Source of the DNA: Byssothecium circinans
Taxonomy: Eukaryota > Ascomycota > Dothideomycetes > Pleosporales > Massarinaceae
Direction of reading: 5' to 3'
DNA length: 64,000 nucleotides
NCBI GenBank assembly: GCA_010015675.1
Contig: ML976982.1
Span: 882,472 to 946,471, forward strand
This document shows, piece by piece, positions 12,376 to 23,236 of this stretch (position 1 is its first letter; each line of letters begins with the position of its first letter). Made by a program: the position numbers and the translations under genes. The notes beneath the pieces were generated by a model. The model made no database searches and was not told the origin of the DNA. It worked only from the letters and a program-made list of their open reading frames with translations.

Positions 12376-14601
12376 TCACGACCGTCTTTTCCCTTTCCCT
12401 TGCCCAAGCGTACTCCTCCCACTCCTCTCCCTCTCCCTGACCCTCACCCTATCACTCCGCTGCTCTTCTTCACTGCTAGTACTCGTCCCCTCGTAATCAT
12501 CCTCATACCCTATGGCAGCGCCCATGGTATGCGTTGCCTGTCTCGCTCTCCCATGCGCACGATCGCCCGAGCGATTGATAACTTGCTCGCCAGCCATCTG
12601 CATCGCGTTCCTTACTGGGTATCCAGTGGACTGCGGTAGAGTGGCATGGAGCTCGCGGTTATCCCATGGGTCACGCGTGGTGGAGACGGGGGATTGCAGG
12701 ACGGAAGAGGTGGGGGAGAAAGGGTTGTTGTTGAGGCCGTCGTGGGAGTGAGTGGGGCCCGAGGGATGAATTGGACGTGTTGAGGGTGCAGCGAAGGGGT
12801 TGTCTTGGGAGGTATTTGAGGAGCGGGATGGGGCTGCGATGAAGGGATTGTCGTATGAGGAATGGCGCGCGGAGGGTGGACGTGCGGACGCCGTGTAAGA
12901 GCCTGGGAACGAGAGCGGTGGCGCGTTTTGGAGTTGGGAGCTTGGTGGTCGTGTGGAGTATGGATTATGGGCCGGGAACGCTGGAGCCAGAGGTGACGGT
13001 GCAGGTGGTGCATTTTGAATGATGGATACGCCGTGACTCCTGCTGTTCGACCTTGCGAGACCTAGTGGAGGAGGGTTGCCAGAAACACTTCCCCGCCTGG
13101 ACACTGAAGCTCGCCGACCTCCGATGCCGGGGCCATTGTTTGTAACAACACGGTCATCTGACCTGGTACTGTAGTACTCTGGGTTCTCTTGTCGCTCCAC
13201 TAGAGATGTGCCTCGTCCCGCCAGCTGCTGCTCTTCACGATCCCGTCGGTCGGATGCCTCTCTCTCGCGAGCCAGCTGAGCACGATCTTCTTCGAGGAGA
13301 AGGTCCCGCAGATCCCTAGCTGTTGGGGTCAAGGTAACTGAGTTTCGCCTTGAAGTACTCCCGGTTCGCCTTGGCTTGTTGAAGTCGTTGGTAGGTGGCT
13401 TAGTCTTCTCGCGTGTTGGCTTTTTGGTTGCTCGCTTCTCAGGCTCTTGTTGCCTTCGCCGCCTCGCCGCCTCTTCTCTTGCTTCTTCCCTGTCGTGAGC
13501 TCGTTGTTTCTCGCTCTCTGCTTGCTTGGATTCAGCGCGCTGATGGGTACGGTCCTCGTGGCGGCCAAGTTCGAATCTGACCTGCTTCACGTCTTCTTCT
13601 CTGGCAAGATCTTCTGCTAGTCGGCGGTCCTCCTCTTCCTGGCGCCTTTTAGCCTCTCTCCGCATGCGTTCACGATCAGCAGCACGGTCGGTGATCTCGG
13701 GCGCTGCAGCTCGACTGGAACTCGCGTTCGAGGAGGTGGCCGGCCGGACAAAGTCATTGTAGTCGTAGGGAGTGACACCATCGACGCCAATGTTGTCTCT
13801 AGATGAGCGCTGAGGCTCAACAGTAGTGGTGCGGTAGTGGGTCCGTGAAGATGTTGTGGTGGTCGCAGAGACGGGAGCAGCACGTGATACCGTCGGCGAA
13901 GGGGGTGCAACCGGCATCGGGTTGTGTACCAAAGCTGGCGGGTATCGAGCGGGACGACGCCCAGCTGGCGACTCGGGTTCCGAGGTTAGTGACGGAACTT
14001 GGCTCGGTATCGTATGCGAAGAGGATGATGCAGTGTGGCGGTGGCCTTGAGGCACGGCATGCCTAGTTGTGTACCCTTGTGGTTGAGCAAAGGCAGCAGA
14101 GGGAGCAATGGGAGCCTCCGGAAAGCCGGTACGAATGGGATACGACGATTCCGAGCCCGGAGATTCGAGGGCAGCTTCATTGGAGTTGATTGAAGAAGCG
14201 CCGAGCGACGACCGCTTGTTCGGCTTGGTGGTCGAAAGGGTGAATTGAGGATATTTGCTGCTCCTGCCCTTGCCACCGAGCTCGATGATGACCTCTGGCC
14301 TGATTGCCCGGTGGCCATCCTGGGTGGATGGTCGCAAGATTCCTGAAGGCCTGCGCTCCTCTGTACGGTAGCCCCCTGATCCGGCCGTTGGCGGAGTAAA
14401 AGGGCCGTTGGAAGCTGGCGATGAAGCTTCACCTCGGGAAATGGTAGACTCTGGCTTTGTATAGTATTCGGTCGTCCTCTTCTTGACGTTTGAGCATAGC
14501 TTGCCATGGCGACGCTTTGCCCTGTCACAAGGAACGCTCACTTCCTGTGTCCGCTTGCCGCCGTTGCTGTTGATGTAGATGGTCTCCTCAACATGGCACA
14601 T
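12376..14601 (-). CDS. Disordered Ser/Pro-rich protein with charged coiled coil, unknown function
   Basis: A single exon of 741 residues, starting at an ATG followed by CHVEETIYINSNGGKRTQ. This N-terminal block, with further cysteines at 'VPCDRAKRRHGKLCSN', resembles the start of a family of fungal hypothetical proteins and may bind metal. The middle (about residues 300-480) is a long Arg/Glu-rich predicted helix or coiled coil. The rest is disordered, with repeated NPF motifs (DNPF, NNPF) that in other proteins bind EH domains in endocytosis, which hints at membrane traffic. The C-terminus is a Ser/Glu/Arg tract ending in a basic patch. No catalytic domain is visible. Function is unknown; the NPF link is inference. 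Confidence 0.8.
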   Translation of the reverse strand: MCHVEETIYINSNGGKRTQEVSVPCDRAKRRHGKLCSNVKKRTTEYYTKPESTISRGEASSPASNGPFTPPTAGSGGYRTEERRPSGILRPSTQDGHRAIRPEVIIELGGKGRSSKYPQFTLSTTKPNKRSSLGASSINSNEAALESPGSESSYPIRTGFPEAPIAPSAAFAQPQGYTTRHAVPQGHRHTASSSSHTIPSQVPSLTSEPESPAGRRPARYPPALVHNPMPVAPPSPTVSRAAPVSATTTTSSRTHYRTTTVEPQRSSRDNIGVDGVTPYDYNDFVRPATSSNASSSRAAAPEITDRAADRERMRREAKRRQEEEDRRLAEDLAREEDVKQVRFELGRHEDRTHQRAESKQAESEKQRAHDREEAREEAARRRRQQEPEKRATKKPTREKTKPPTNDFNKPRRTGSTSRRNSVTLTPTARDLRDLLLEEDRAQLAREREASDRRDREEQQLAGRGTSLVERQENPEYYSTRSDDRVVTNNGPGIGGRRASVSRRGSVSGNPPPLGLARSNSRSHGVSIIQNAPPAPSPLAPAFPAHNPYSTRPPSSQLQNAPPLSFPGSYTASARPPSARHSSYDNPFIAAPSRSSNTSQDNPFAAPSTRPIHPSGPTHSHDGLNNNPFSPTSSVLQSPVSTTRDPWDNRELHATLPQSTGYPVRNAMQMAGEQVINRSGDRAHGRARQATHTMGAAIGYEDDYEGTSTSSEEEQRSDRVRVRERERSGRSTLGQGKGKRRS

Positions 14602-17600
14602 CGTGGCGGTAAGGGATGTGATGTGCTACGTTAGGATGAGATGTATGCATCCACGTGGTATGATCACACCCTCAACTTTTCTGTGCGGTCAGATTGGCTT
14701 CGCGAGCTGTGTGTTGATGTTGCGGAATGTGCGTGTCCCGAAATAAAATCCTCCGAAGGCCGAAGTATAGTACAAATAGATTGTAACCGGCACTGGGGAC
14801 GAGGGTAGCAAAGTTTCAGTTGGCCAGGTTGGGATGGATGAGTCAAACAGGTGCCCCACGATCACGCCTCTTTCCGCCGTGGTTCCGTTCTCGCGTTCTT
14901 ATATGGACGAGTGGTGACTGTTCAGGAGCAGATGATGGGCGAGGTGAAACAGACTGTGGCTAGTGTAAATGGATTCGTAAGACGACGGCGCGGCGTGGTA
15001 GTCGATGGAAAGGGTGCGGACGGCAACTTCAGAATAAAAACAAACGCCGTGCAGAAAGTGGATGCAGTGGGCTGCAGTGTGTCGAAATAAAAGGGAGCGG
15101 CCCTATTGGGGGCGTGGCGGTATTTGTATGCTAGGCGCGTGTTGGAGCCTGAAGTTGGGACATCAATTGCACGAAAAGCCGACTAGCAGCGCCCCAAATG
15201 TAAAGAGAGCAAGGCCGGCCGGCACGAGTAGCAGGGTGTGAGTGAGCGGTATCGACGCGCAGCCGTGCGGTCCACGGGCCATCTAAGCGTCCCCGAAGAC
15301 GAGGAGTCGTGAATGGAGTGAGCGTGAATTGCTTGCACAGCCCAACGACAGCCAGAGCCACAGGCCGGCTTGCGCCCCTGCCTCGACACCGGTCTACATG
15401 GCTCCAGGGTGTCATGGAGAGTGGAGGATGTAGTAGCCGGCGCCATTATTGTCTCATACTTGGGTACTTTCAGGCTCGGGCAGCCATTTGGAGTCTTGAT
15501 ACCCTGACGGCGCATCAGATGGATGCCCATCCATCCCATCCCGTTTCCACGACCGCGGCACCTCCTCGTGCCTCATGACGGCCGGCATTGCGCTGCCATG
15601 TTATAGCGCGCCCGTTGGACAAATGTCCGTCCCATCCATTGAAGAATAGGTTTGTCGTAGAAGTGATGGCTAAGTGGTGGTGGTGGAGGCTATGCACCTC
15701 GAGGCAAGTCATCCCCTGACCCTCCGGTCTACCGCCAGCCGGCCGTCCCCAGGCACGACCTCGGGAGGGAACGTGTCGAGCAGCGCCCAACCAGACGAGA
15801 AATGGCATATTGATTTTTGCTGAGGCTGATGTTGAAGGTTCTCGGGCATTGGCTGGATTACTGGCCAGTGGGGCATGTTGGCATGGGAACTCTAGCGGGC
15901 GCTAAGGATCATCCGTGACGGCCCACAGAGAAACGAGAAACCAGGCGACGACCCGTTCGCGTCTACACGTGCATCGCATCCACTGCAAGTCGCAAAACCT
16001 GCGATCCTGCGAACCTCTGCGGAACACCCTCATTTTCAACCCATCGTGCGCCGAGCATCCGCTGATGAATTCAAGAACAGGTATCCGCACGTTGCTGCCT
16101 TGAGGGCTCCGACGTCGGTCTCCCCTTACAAATGAGACATCACTTTGGTCATTTTGGCGTCACCTTTGTCGTTTTCATCTGACTCTTGACAGATTACTCA
16201 GTGCCGGCGCTAGACTCGTCCACGGTGAGATGTGCACACCATCCCGTTCCGTCCCACCCAATGATCCCCACGATCCTCAGCCTTGCGTCCAAAGCCACCT
16301 GTTTACGTAGGCGGTCTGACTTCTTGACCGTCATTTCGTCACGAAGCGCAAATGGCTTGACGGAGGTTGCATCGACTGGTTCTGGTCGCTTCGACTTGGC
16401 TCTCATTACCCACGAAATGTATGAGAGAATTCACTGCAACGCCACAAGTAAGCAGCCACAGTTGCCTGATTTTGTGCTGCACAAGTGTGGCGCTACACTT
16501 TGCGATGTGCCGTACCGTGTATGGGGGCCAAAGATACAATGGTTATTGCACGCGAGGGTTGAGAATGCGGCCGTCTTTCAGCTTCCGTCGCTGTGGTTGT
16601 GGCGCAAGTGACGACGCAAGACGTCAATGTTTCCAACGACGCCGCACAACTGCCTTCAAAAGTACAGACGTGTACGGCGCAGAAGCACATCAACCATCCA
16701 GTCACTCGCCTGCACATCCCAAATCAAATCCCAAGTCCATATCGAGGTCTCACAAAGCATTGACCATGCATCAGCCACCTCAAACCAGCCACATGTGGCA
16801 CAGTGAAGGATCTCATTTCCTCTCGAGTGCAGTATGTCACCCACGGACCTTATCGCTACAATGGTACTCTGAGTAATGCAATATGCGCCGTTCGCTTCGA
16901 CTTCACTATCGCCCTACTCTCCGAAGAGAAGCTCCGATGCGAAGCTACTGCGAACGACTCCGAGACCACCACCCACATCCTCAGCCCCGCTCTAGGCACC
17001 TACTCTCTATCTACGACTTCGGACGTTGTATCTCTCGCACGAGAGTGCATGTATTTTCACCCAGCAAATTGGTAGGCTGGGGATGGGACGCCGTGATGAT
17101 CTCTATGCGCTTTTCGCATGCCACTGCGAAAGCGCGGCTATCGCGGTTAAGATAACCGCGCATCCATCCTTCGCCTTGGTTATTTTTGGGCATTACTATC
17201 GGCTTGCGTGAGACCAGAAGGAATGAAAGATTTGAAATCTCAAATTCGCCATCGCAAGAATAGATGGGAGGCAGATCATCGCGAGGAGTTGATTTGCCTC
17301 TCATGGTGCCAAAGGGTCAAAGATTCAGCCTGGCTATCAACTTCCTCTTGGATGGTGGTCCTACCTGCTCAGTAAGCGCGCCAGGCATCTCTACATGAGA
17401 GATATCTCTCTTCATCAACCGCTCTAGCCATGACATGACGTGCAACACAAGTCGCCTGGGCATTATCTCACCTTCTTCCGAAAACATGGACCACATCCAC
17501 AACCCTCCGCACAGCCTCGTCAACGAAAAGCTATGGTACTCATCTACCTCGTTACATACTACCCCGCGCATCGGATTCTCCCGGCCTTCAACTGCACCAT

Positions 17601-18906
17601 GCAGCCTTGCGGTACAGTTCCCTTCCTCCATTCCTTCCCACAAGCTTCACCACCCGAAGCTTCGTCTTCAGCTCGACAGGGTACAGTTTAGAATCCAATA
17701 TTCCCATTCTAGATGTATAGCCTCGTTGTCCGGAATAATTGTTGTGTCTTGATTGGCTGTCTAGGTGTGGCTTCGCCGCTTTAGGCAAGGGGGGTGAATG
17801 AGAGTGGCGCAGCGGTGCCCGACTCGTGTGAGATGATGGGGGCCGTTTATGCGGAGATTTATCGGTACGTTTGAGGGCTGGGCAGGTGGTCGTGGGGAAT
17901 GGTTAAGGTTGACTAGAGTCGCAGAGAGTAGTATGTTTGGACACCCTACTCCTCGATACATACGGTATAGAGATGATTGTCCGTGTCGAGGACTCTGGGC
18001 TATTTTCGGCGGATCCTATGTGGCTAGAACACACTCTACTCTATCTTGGGACGTTAACGATCAAGCAGGCCCCGAAGTTGAACTCTCTGTCTAGCATCCT
18101 TCCCCGGGAGAAGATTACTCATGCGCCACACAAGACATCAGCAACGAGCGTTGTGTGATGTAATCTCGCCATACCCAGGTGACGTATCGCTTATTCATGA
18201 ATCACAGCCTTGGATTCGGCAGGCGGCCTGACCTCAGTCTAGCGTCGAACACCCTACACTCTATCCACCTGACTCAATCCTCCTGTCCTTTGCCATTGCG
18301 TTGTCGTTCCATATCTCGCATGTGTGGCGACACGAAGGTTCGCTTTACACTATGTACTGCACATGTCCATGGGAGGCGACGATAACGGAATCTGTTTTGT
18401 CTCTTCATAACCTTTAGCTTTCAGACTTCTTGGGAATGGCACGGTACCTACCGCTGAAACCCGAAACCACCAGTTTCGTCAATATGCTCTTTGGCTACGA
18501 TGTGGACTTGTCGTGGCGGGTTGTATATACTAAACACTAGAGAGTGGTAAGTCTCAAGGGATAGATGGTGAGGATGGTTCGGTATACTCTTACCTTTTAC
18601 GCGTTCTTCCTCCCATCCTCTCCACTGCCATCCCCCCATCTCGAAACGTGAATGAAACAGATATTCCATGACTCCATGATTCCAGCCCAGAACTCATATC
18701 CTCGTCCTCGTCCTCGTCCTCGTCCTGTTCCTCATTTCCTCTCTTCGCCATCCTCTTTGTCATTCCATGCCCATGCTTACGCACGTCTCAAGCCTCAAGC
18801 CTCAAGATATGACCAATCCCTCCTCCCATCTCCTTCCCCAACTTCTCTCTCTCTCTCTCTCTCCCTCAACCCCCATAAACGCCGCGATCCCACGTATCCG
18901 CATACC
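14602..18906. other. 4.3-kb gene-poor region
   Basis: No recognisable protein. Open frames are short and contradictory between strands. It holds two adjacent strong hairpins near 17.11-17.16 kb, a short CCTCGT tandem run near 18.70-18.73 kb, and a CT dinucleotide microsatellite near 18.84-18.86 kb just before a tiny ORF. It may encode non-coding RNA or be remains of lost genes; nothing in the sequence decides this. Confidence 0.5.
17107..17160. other. Two adjacent strong hairpins
   Basis: The first (17107-17135) pairs GCGCTTTTCGCA with TGCGAAAGCGC around a 6-nt loop, with one bulged base. The second (17142-17160) is a perfect 8-bp stem, CGCGGTTA/TAACCGCG, with a 3-nt loop. No gene is recognisable next to them. 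Confidence 0.75.
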
Positions 18907-18990
18907 ATGGCTTCCCCTTTCAACGAGGACAAGAATCCTCCAGCTATCAGCATCCCTTATCCTCAGTATAGCTACTTCAAGAACATTTGA
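18907..18990 (+). CDS. Tiny ORF, left arm of inverted pair (27 aa)
   Basis: ATG in a good context (ATACCATGGC), preceded by a CT-rich leader, and 27 codons long (begins MASPFNEDKNPPA). It is the diverged inverted twin of the start of the minus-strand ORF at 18977-19162. Retention of a matching start codon and reading frame in both arms suggests either that it was translated or that both derive from one coding fragment. No known domain; it may be a truncated exon. Confidence 0.35.
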   Translation: MASPFNEDKNPPAISIPYPQYSYFKNI

Positions 18991-19162
18991 ATATGCGCGG
19001 GCGTTCCCTCCAGCGCCGTCCCCACAAAAAATCCCAGGGATTTTTCAGCGCGAAGCGTCGTGAGTGATACGCGCACGGGTAAATGTTCCTGAAGCAGCTA
19101 TCCTGAGAATAACGGACAACAGTAGCTGAAGGATTCTCGGCCTCGTTGAAAGGGGGAGCCAT
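18977..19162 (-). CDS. Small ORF, right arm of inverted pair (61 aa)
   Basis: The start at 19162 has a TATA-like box (TATAAATT, near 19230 on this strand) and a CT-rich leader in front. It begins MAPPFNEAENPSA, matching the frame and start of the plus-strand twin over 27 codons (about half identical, with YSQ/YPQ and NI at matching places). After that it runs on through the inter-arm region. No family recognised; expression is unproven. Confidence 0.4.
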   Translation of the reverse strand: MAPPFNEAENPSATVVRYSQDSCFRNIYPCAYHSRRFALKNPWDFLWGRRWRERPRIFKCS

Positions 19163-19249
19163 GGCATGCGAGGGTGTGGGATGAACGGGGAAGGAAGATG
19201 GATGGGGTGGAGAGAGAGAGAAACGGCTGGAATTTATACCGGAGTTCAC

Positions 19250-19720
19250 ATGTCAACTGGTGTTGTGTGCGACGCTTAGCCGGTCATGTGACTAAAACAC
19301 GGCCTGGCTGCATGTGGGAGAACTCCCACTCGCGTGAAGGGAGCTGGTTATTAGTAATAACCGCTACAAACTTGGCCCTCGTGAGTTCTTCAACTCGTCA
19401 TGGACGCAACATCCAGCTCATATGTCCGCCTTCTCTTTGTGACTCATCTTTCTGTCCGACTTTGGCGACATGCATGCCCCCAATCAGGAAGCTGGGTAAA
19501 GTATGCACGTACGCATGTGCAGGCGGCTGGGCGGACGAGTGGGTGAGCCATGGATAAGTGTGGAATGAATAGGTAGGCGCCTGCTACCCCCTCCCATCTC
19601 CCCACCATTCAACATTGTCCGCCAAGAGGAGTCCTTTAAAATGTACAAAACTTCCATATTCATACATGTACATGTACAATAGACATACACCATTCTACCA
19701 ACACCCCTCCACACCAGCCC
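19250..19720. other. Intergenic region, nothing identified
   Basis: About 470 bp between the small inverted ORF pair and the 3' end of the Mrp51 gene. It includes the likely promoter of the minus-strand small ORF at its left edge. No other feature seen. Confidence 0.5.
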
Positions 19721-21409
19721 TCACCGCGGCGCATCCCTCTCCTCCCTCAACGCCTCCGCCAACCCCCTCCTCGACTCCCCCTCCTCCCACCCATCCTGCC
19801 CCTCGTCATCCCTCCCTCTCGCAAACCCCTGAATCATCTTCTCCACACTCCTCGCCTGCTCGCTATTCGCGCCCAACGTCCTCCCCTCTGCCCCCTTACT
19901 AAACAGATCATTCAAAGGCTCCGCGTCCACCTGCGTCCTAGCCGGCGGCTTATCATCCAGCTGCCCTTTCTTAACAAGCACTTCCGCGCCCCACGTCTTC
20001 TGCACCTTCATGTGAATACGGCCGTCGGGGCTGACGGATGCGAATTGAGGCAGGACCTCTACTTTGGGTCCGCCGACGGTGATGTGGTCGAAGATATCAG
20101 TGTTTTTCCTGACATTGCCCGTGTCCCTGTACGTTTTGAGTTCAGAATCCAACGTTACGAAGCCAGCGACACCGAGACGGGCCTTTGTGTTGATCTTGCC
20201 GGGGCCGTCGGTGGGTTGGACGACGCGCGATGTCACGGGTTCGTGCTGGGCTTGCGGGCCGAGGAGCGCGTGGTTGTACATGTATGAGTTTGTGCGGAGG
20301 TATCCGAGACCGCCGGAGGGGTGGGTGGATAGAGGGGTGGTTTCGTCGTCGAAGCGGTATTGCTCGATGTCGTTCTTTGTGCTGTTTTCGTTGAAGGCGA
20401 TGTTTTTGAATCGGAGGTTGGGAAGGCGGAGGAAGGGTACGATGAGGCGCTGGAAGAGCTTTGATTTGAGGGGGTCGATGGCGGCTTCTTGACGCAGGGT
20501 TTTGATGCCGGCGGCGATGTCGGCGGTGCTGATGTTCGACCATTGCTTTTCTTCCTGCATGAGGGTTTCTTCTGCCTCGGCTTGGTCGAGGGGAAGCGCC
20601 TGGCTGTTTCGCGACGCGTTTTGGCGCATCGTGTAGATTTCGTTTTTGACGTATTGAGTGAGCACTTGCTGGAACTCTTTCCGTCGTGTGTGTAGTTGTT
20701 TGGCGACATAGTCGTTGAACTCGTCCGCGTTCATTCCAGGCAGCCAGGGACCTTCGTATTTCCATCGGCGCATGTTGTGGCGGGCTGGGTCGGGGAGTGG
20801 GAGGCTATAGGGCACGAAGGAGGCGTCGGGCGCATTGGGGTCTTTCTTCTTTGCCCTCCGGGCCTGGGAACGTTCTTCTCTGTTTGATTTGAGGCTCTCC
20901 TTGATCGTCTCTAGTATCTTCGCCGCCTCATCGAGCCCTTCGTCTTCTTCGTATGAGGTCACGTCTGAGCGGTGCTCGAATGCGCCGTTTGGTGCGATGT
21001 TGGTCAGACCCTGCTCTCGCATCGCTCCCATGCCTCTCATCATCGGTATGCCCAGCTCTTCCCACTTCTGCCGTGTCCGCACGTGATCCGCCGCGGAATC
21101 GTAATCGGTGACATGTTCGATGGTGTCAAGCTGCTTGACCTGCAGCACGGGGTTGCTCGTCTGGACGATGCGTGACCGCGAGGGTATTGCACGCTTTAGG
21201 CCCCAGTCTCCACGTGCTAATGAGGTCGGCGTTGTCGCAATGGCTTGGTGTGTGGGATAGGGTAGTGTTGCGCTGTCTGACGTTTTCTGTGTGCCGCTGC
21301 CGAATGTCTCGCCAACGCTGGGACGCGGAAGTGGATTCGGAAGGGAGAAGAGGCGGGAATTTCGCAGGAGGCTTGCGGTCGGCGACAGATTTTGGCGTCG
21401 GAGGGCCAT
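19721..21409 (-). CDS. MRP51: Mitochondrial small-subunit ribosomal protein Mrp51 (bS1m)
   Basis: A single exon of 562 residues. The N-terminus LSPTASLLRNSRLFSLPNPL is the hallmark of the fungal Mrp51 family and lies just after a basic, mitochondrial-targeting-like start. The central WLPGMNADEFNDYV-type block and the C-terminal region also fit. Mrp51 is a 37S ribosomal protein, related in position to bacterial S1, and in yeast it supports translation of mitochondrial mRNAs through their 5' leaders. The C-terminal tail is charged and likely disordered. The start is the first ATG in frame. It lies on the same strand as and downstream of RTR1 with about 420 bp between, so each should have its own promoter. 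Confidence 0.88.
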   Translation of the reverse strand: MALRRQNLSPTASLLRNSRLFSLPNPLPRPSVGETFGSGTQKTSDSATLPYPTHQAIATTPTSLARGDWGLKRAIPSRSRIVQTSNPVLQVKQLDTIEHVTDYDSAADHVRTRQKWEELGIPMMRGMGAMREQGLTNIAPNGAFEHRSDVTSYEEDEGLDEAAKILETIKESLKSNREERSQARRAKKKDPNAPDASFVPYSLPLPDPARHNMRRWKYEGPWLPGMNADEFNDYVAKQLHTRRKEFQQVLTQYVKNEIYTMRQNASRNSQALPLDQAEAEETLMQEEKQWSNISTADIAAGIKTLRQEAAIDPLKSKLFQRLIVPFLRLPNLRFKNIAFNENSTKNDIEQYRFDDETTPLSTHPSGGLGYLRTNSYMYNHALLGPQAQHEPVTSRVVQPTDGPGKINTKARLGVAGFVTLDSELKTYRDTGNVRKNTDIFDHITVGGPKVEVLPQFASVSPDGRIHMKVQKTWGAEVLVKKGQLDDKPPARTQVDAEPLNDLFSKGAEGRTLGANSEQARSVEKMIQGFARGRDDEGQDGWEEGESRRGLAEALREERDAPR

Positions 21410-21829
21410 GGCGATGCGACAGCCGCAGGGAGCGTGTCAATGGTGGCCGAGCGATGGTGCTGATGCTGGTAAGAAAGTTCGAAGTTGGGAGAGCACGGAT
21501 CAACGTTGCGCCGGCCGGGCACATCTACTTTCGGTTACAAAGGTATCAGGTCACTCGAGACGAATCTAAGATGGATTGAAGATTATTCGAATAGTATCCA
21601 ATGATGCTTCCTCCATTGCGATCAAGATCCATTCCCTCAACGGCGATCATCTTACACAACTCGGTCATAAAGAGCTTCTCTGTCTACGGTACAGCCTCAA
21701 TGTTGGAGTACTCGCAGGCACACCTGTTAGAGACGAATACAGCGCATTCCTCTTGACCCTCGAATCGGCTATTGCGGTTTTGGTGGCTTTGGTAGAATGC
21801 ATAGTTTGGTAATAGTGGTCAACGTTTGT

Positions 21830-22720
21830 TCACCCCGGCAGATGCTTATCCCAATCCTGATCATCGTCTTCGTCGTCACCTTTCTTCGACGTCCGAGGAA
21901 CGTGCCCCTCGATAGCCAGGTGTGACTGAGAAATGCTGTTCTCCGGTACTGAAGGTGGCTCGGGGGCTTTGGCAGCGACACGTTCTCTGATCTTGTCTTG
22001 GATGAGCTCCTTGGTGGCTTTGCCCAGCCGTCCAGGCTTCTCTCCACGTTCAACAGCCAGATCGGCCAGCGCATCGTCGCGTGCTGCCCAAGCTGCCGCA
22101 GCGTCTTCCTCTTCGGTATCGGCAGCTGGCGGGGGTGCGCTGCCCTTCTTTAGCCGCAACGGGAGTGCCTTGTGATGCTCCTCTGTGTTCTCCACCATGA
22201 GCTCGATCTTGGTGCCGTAACCGCCCTGCCGCAGCCATGCCGGCTCTTCGCTCAGCTGCACCTTGACGTAGAGAGCTCTTTTCGCGCAGTCGTCTGAGCA
22301 CCACACCTCGAGCACCTTCTTGTCCACAATCTCCACGCCGTGGGACGTGTCGATGAACTGCTTCTTCGCGGCAGATGGCGCTTTTCGCTTTGGTCGCGGA
22401 CACAGCGCATACCCGCACTTGTCGGCGATGTTGCGCTCCTCGATGAGCGAGTCGTAGTCGGAGGGCTGAAAAGGCACCACGGCTTCGCGGAAGCGCAGCG
22501 CGTCGGCAGCAGAGGGTCGCTTTGGGTCGGCAGAAGGCGATTCGGGAAAGTCCATTAGATCGATTATCGTGTCCAGAACCTGCTTTTCAACAGTCTTGCG
22601 CTCTTCGATGATATTCGCATGATGCAGGGCAACGTCGAGCTGTCTCTGGTTGACAGGTCGGGAAGCGGGGGGCGCGTTCGCTGCTACAGTTGTTTTCTTG
22701 AGAATGGACTCGGGCGGCAT
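21830..22720 (-). CDS. RTR1: RNA polymerase II CTD phosphatase Rtr1/RPAP2
   Basis: 296 residues from the ATG at 22720 (MPPESILKKT, a usual opening for fungal Rtr1; context CGACAATGCC). An in-frame ATG at 22846 is possible but would add a segment unlike the family. Zinc ligands fit the RTR1 signature: C102-x4-C107, then C141-x3-C145 in WCSDDC, followed by AKRALYVKVQLSEEPAW. Rtr1/RPAP2 dephosphorylates Ser5 of the RNA polymerase II C-terminal repeats and helps import the polymerase. The C-terminus is acidic and disordered. It shares a divergent promoter with BBC1. Confidence 0.92.
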   Translation of the reverse strand: MPPESILKKTTVAANAPPASRPVNQRQLDVALHHANIIEERKTVEKQVLDTIIDLMDFPESPSADPKRPSAADALRFREAVVPFQPSDYDSLIEERNIADKCGYALCPRPKRKAPSAAKKQFIDTSHGVEIVDKKVLEVWCSDDCAKRALYVKVQLSEEPAWLRQGGYGTKIELMVENTEEHHKALPLRLKKGSAPPPAADTEEEDAAAAWAARDDALADLAVERGEKPGRLGKATKELIQDKIRERVAAKAPEPPSVPENSISQSHLAIEGHVPRTSKKGDDEDDDQDWDKHLPG

Positions 22721-23236
22721 TGTCGCTGCGTTGACCGTTGACCGTAAACCGATTGGGTGTGAAGAGGGAGGCACAAGGCCATGTGTTTGACGGAGCTTCA
22801 ATGCAGTGGTGCGGTGCTGGGAGGCTAAATAGCAGAGTTGATGCATAAAGTCCACTGCCGCCAAGGTAGCGGGGCGTTTCCCACGGTGCGCGCGAGAGGG
22901 AAGATTGAAGTCTCCGTCTCCGCCTCCACCTCCGCCATCACCACCGAGAGCCACCGAAACACGTCCCTACGCGCCCATTATCACCCGCATACAGCTATAT
23001 GGGGCAGCTGGGTGAAAGGTGAGAGAGCTGCTGCACTTGCCGCGCCCCGCCCGAATTCTGCTGACGTTGCCGCGGCCAAGCCCTACCCAACATCCGCCTA
23101 CCACTGTATCGACGGCCATCCACACCCGTCTTCGCACTTGCTGCTGCACCCATTCGGCGGAGAGACCAGCTGCACTGGACTGCTACCGCCCTAGCACTGC
23201 TCCGCTGCCTCTTCGCCGCCCCCGCCATCCGCCGCA
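22721..23236. promoter_or_regulatory. Divergent promoter between RTR1 and BBC1
   Basis: About 516 bp between the two start codons, GC-rich, without an obvious TATA box, as is usual for housekeeping fungal genes. Confidence 0.5.

Noticed and set aside
20142..20765. 207-codon Arg/Pro/His-rich frame inside MRP51
   Set aside because: Different frame of the same strand as MRP51; its composition is that of a shadow frame and MRP51 is a clear family match.
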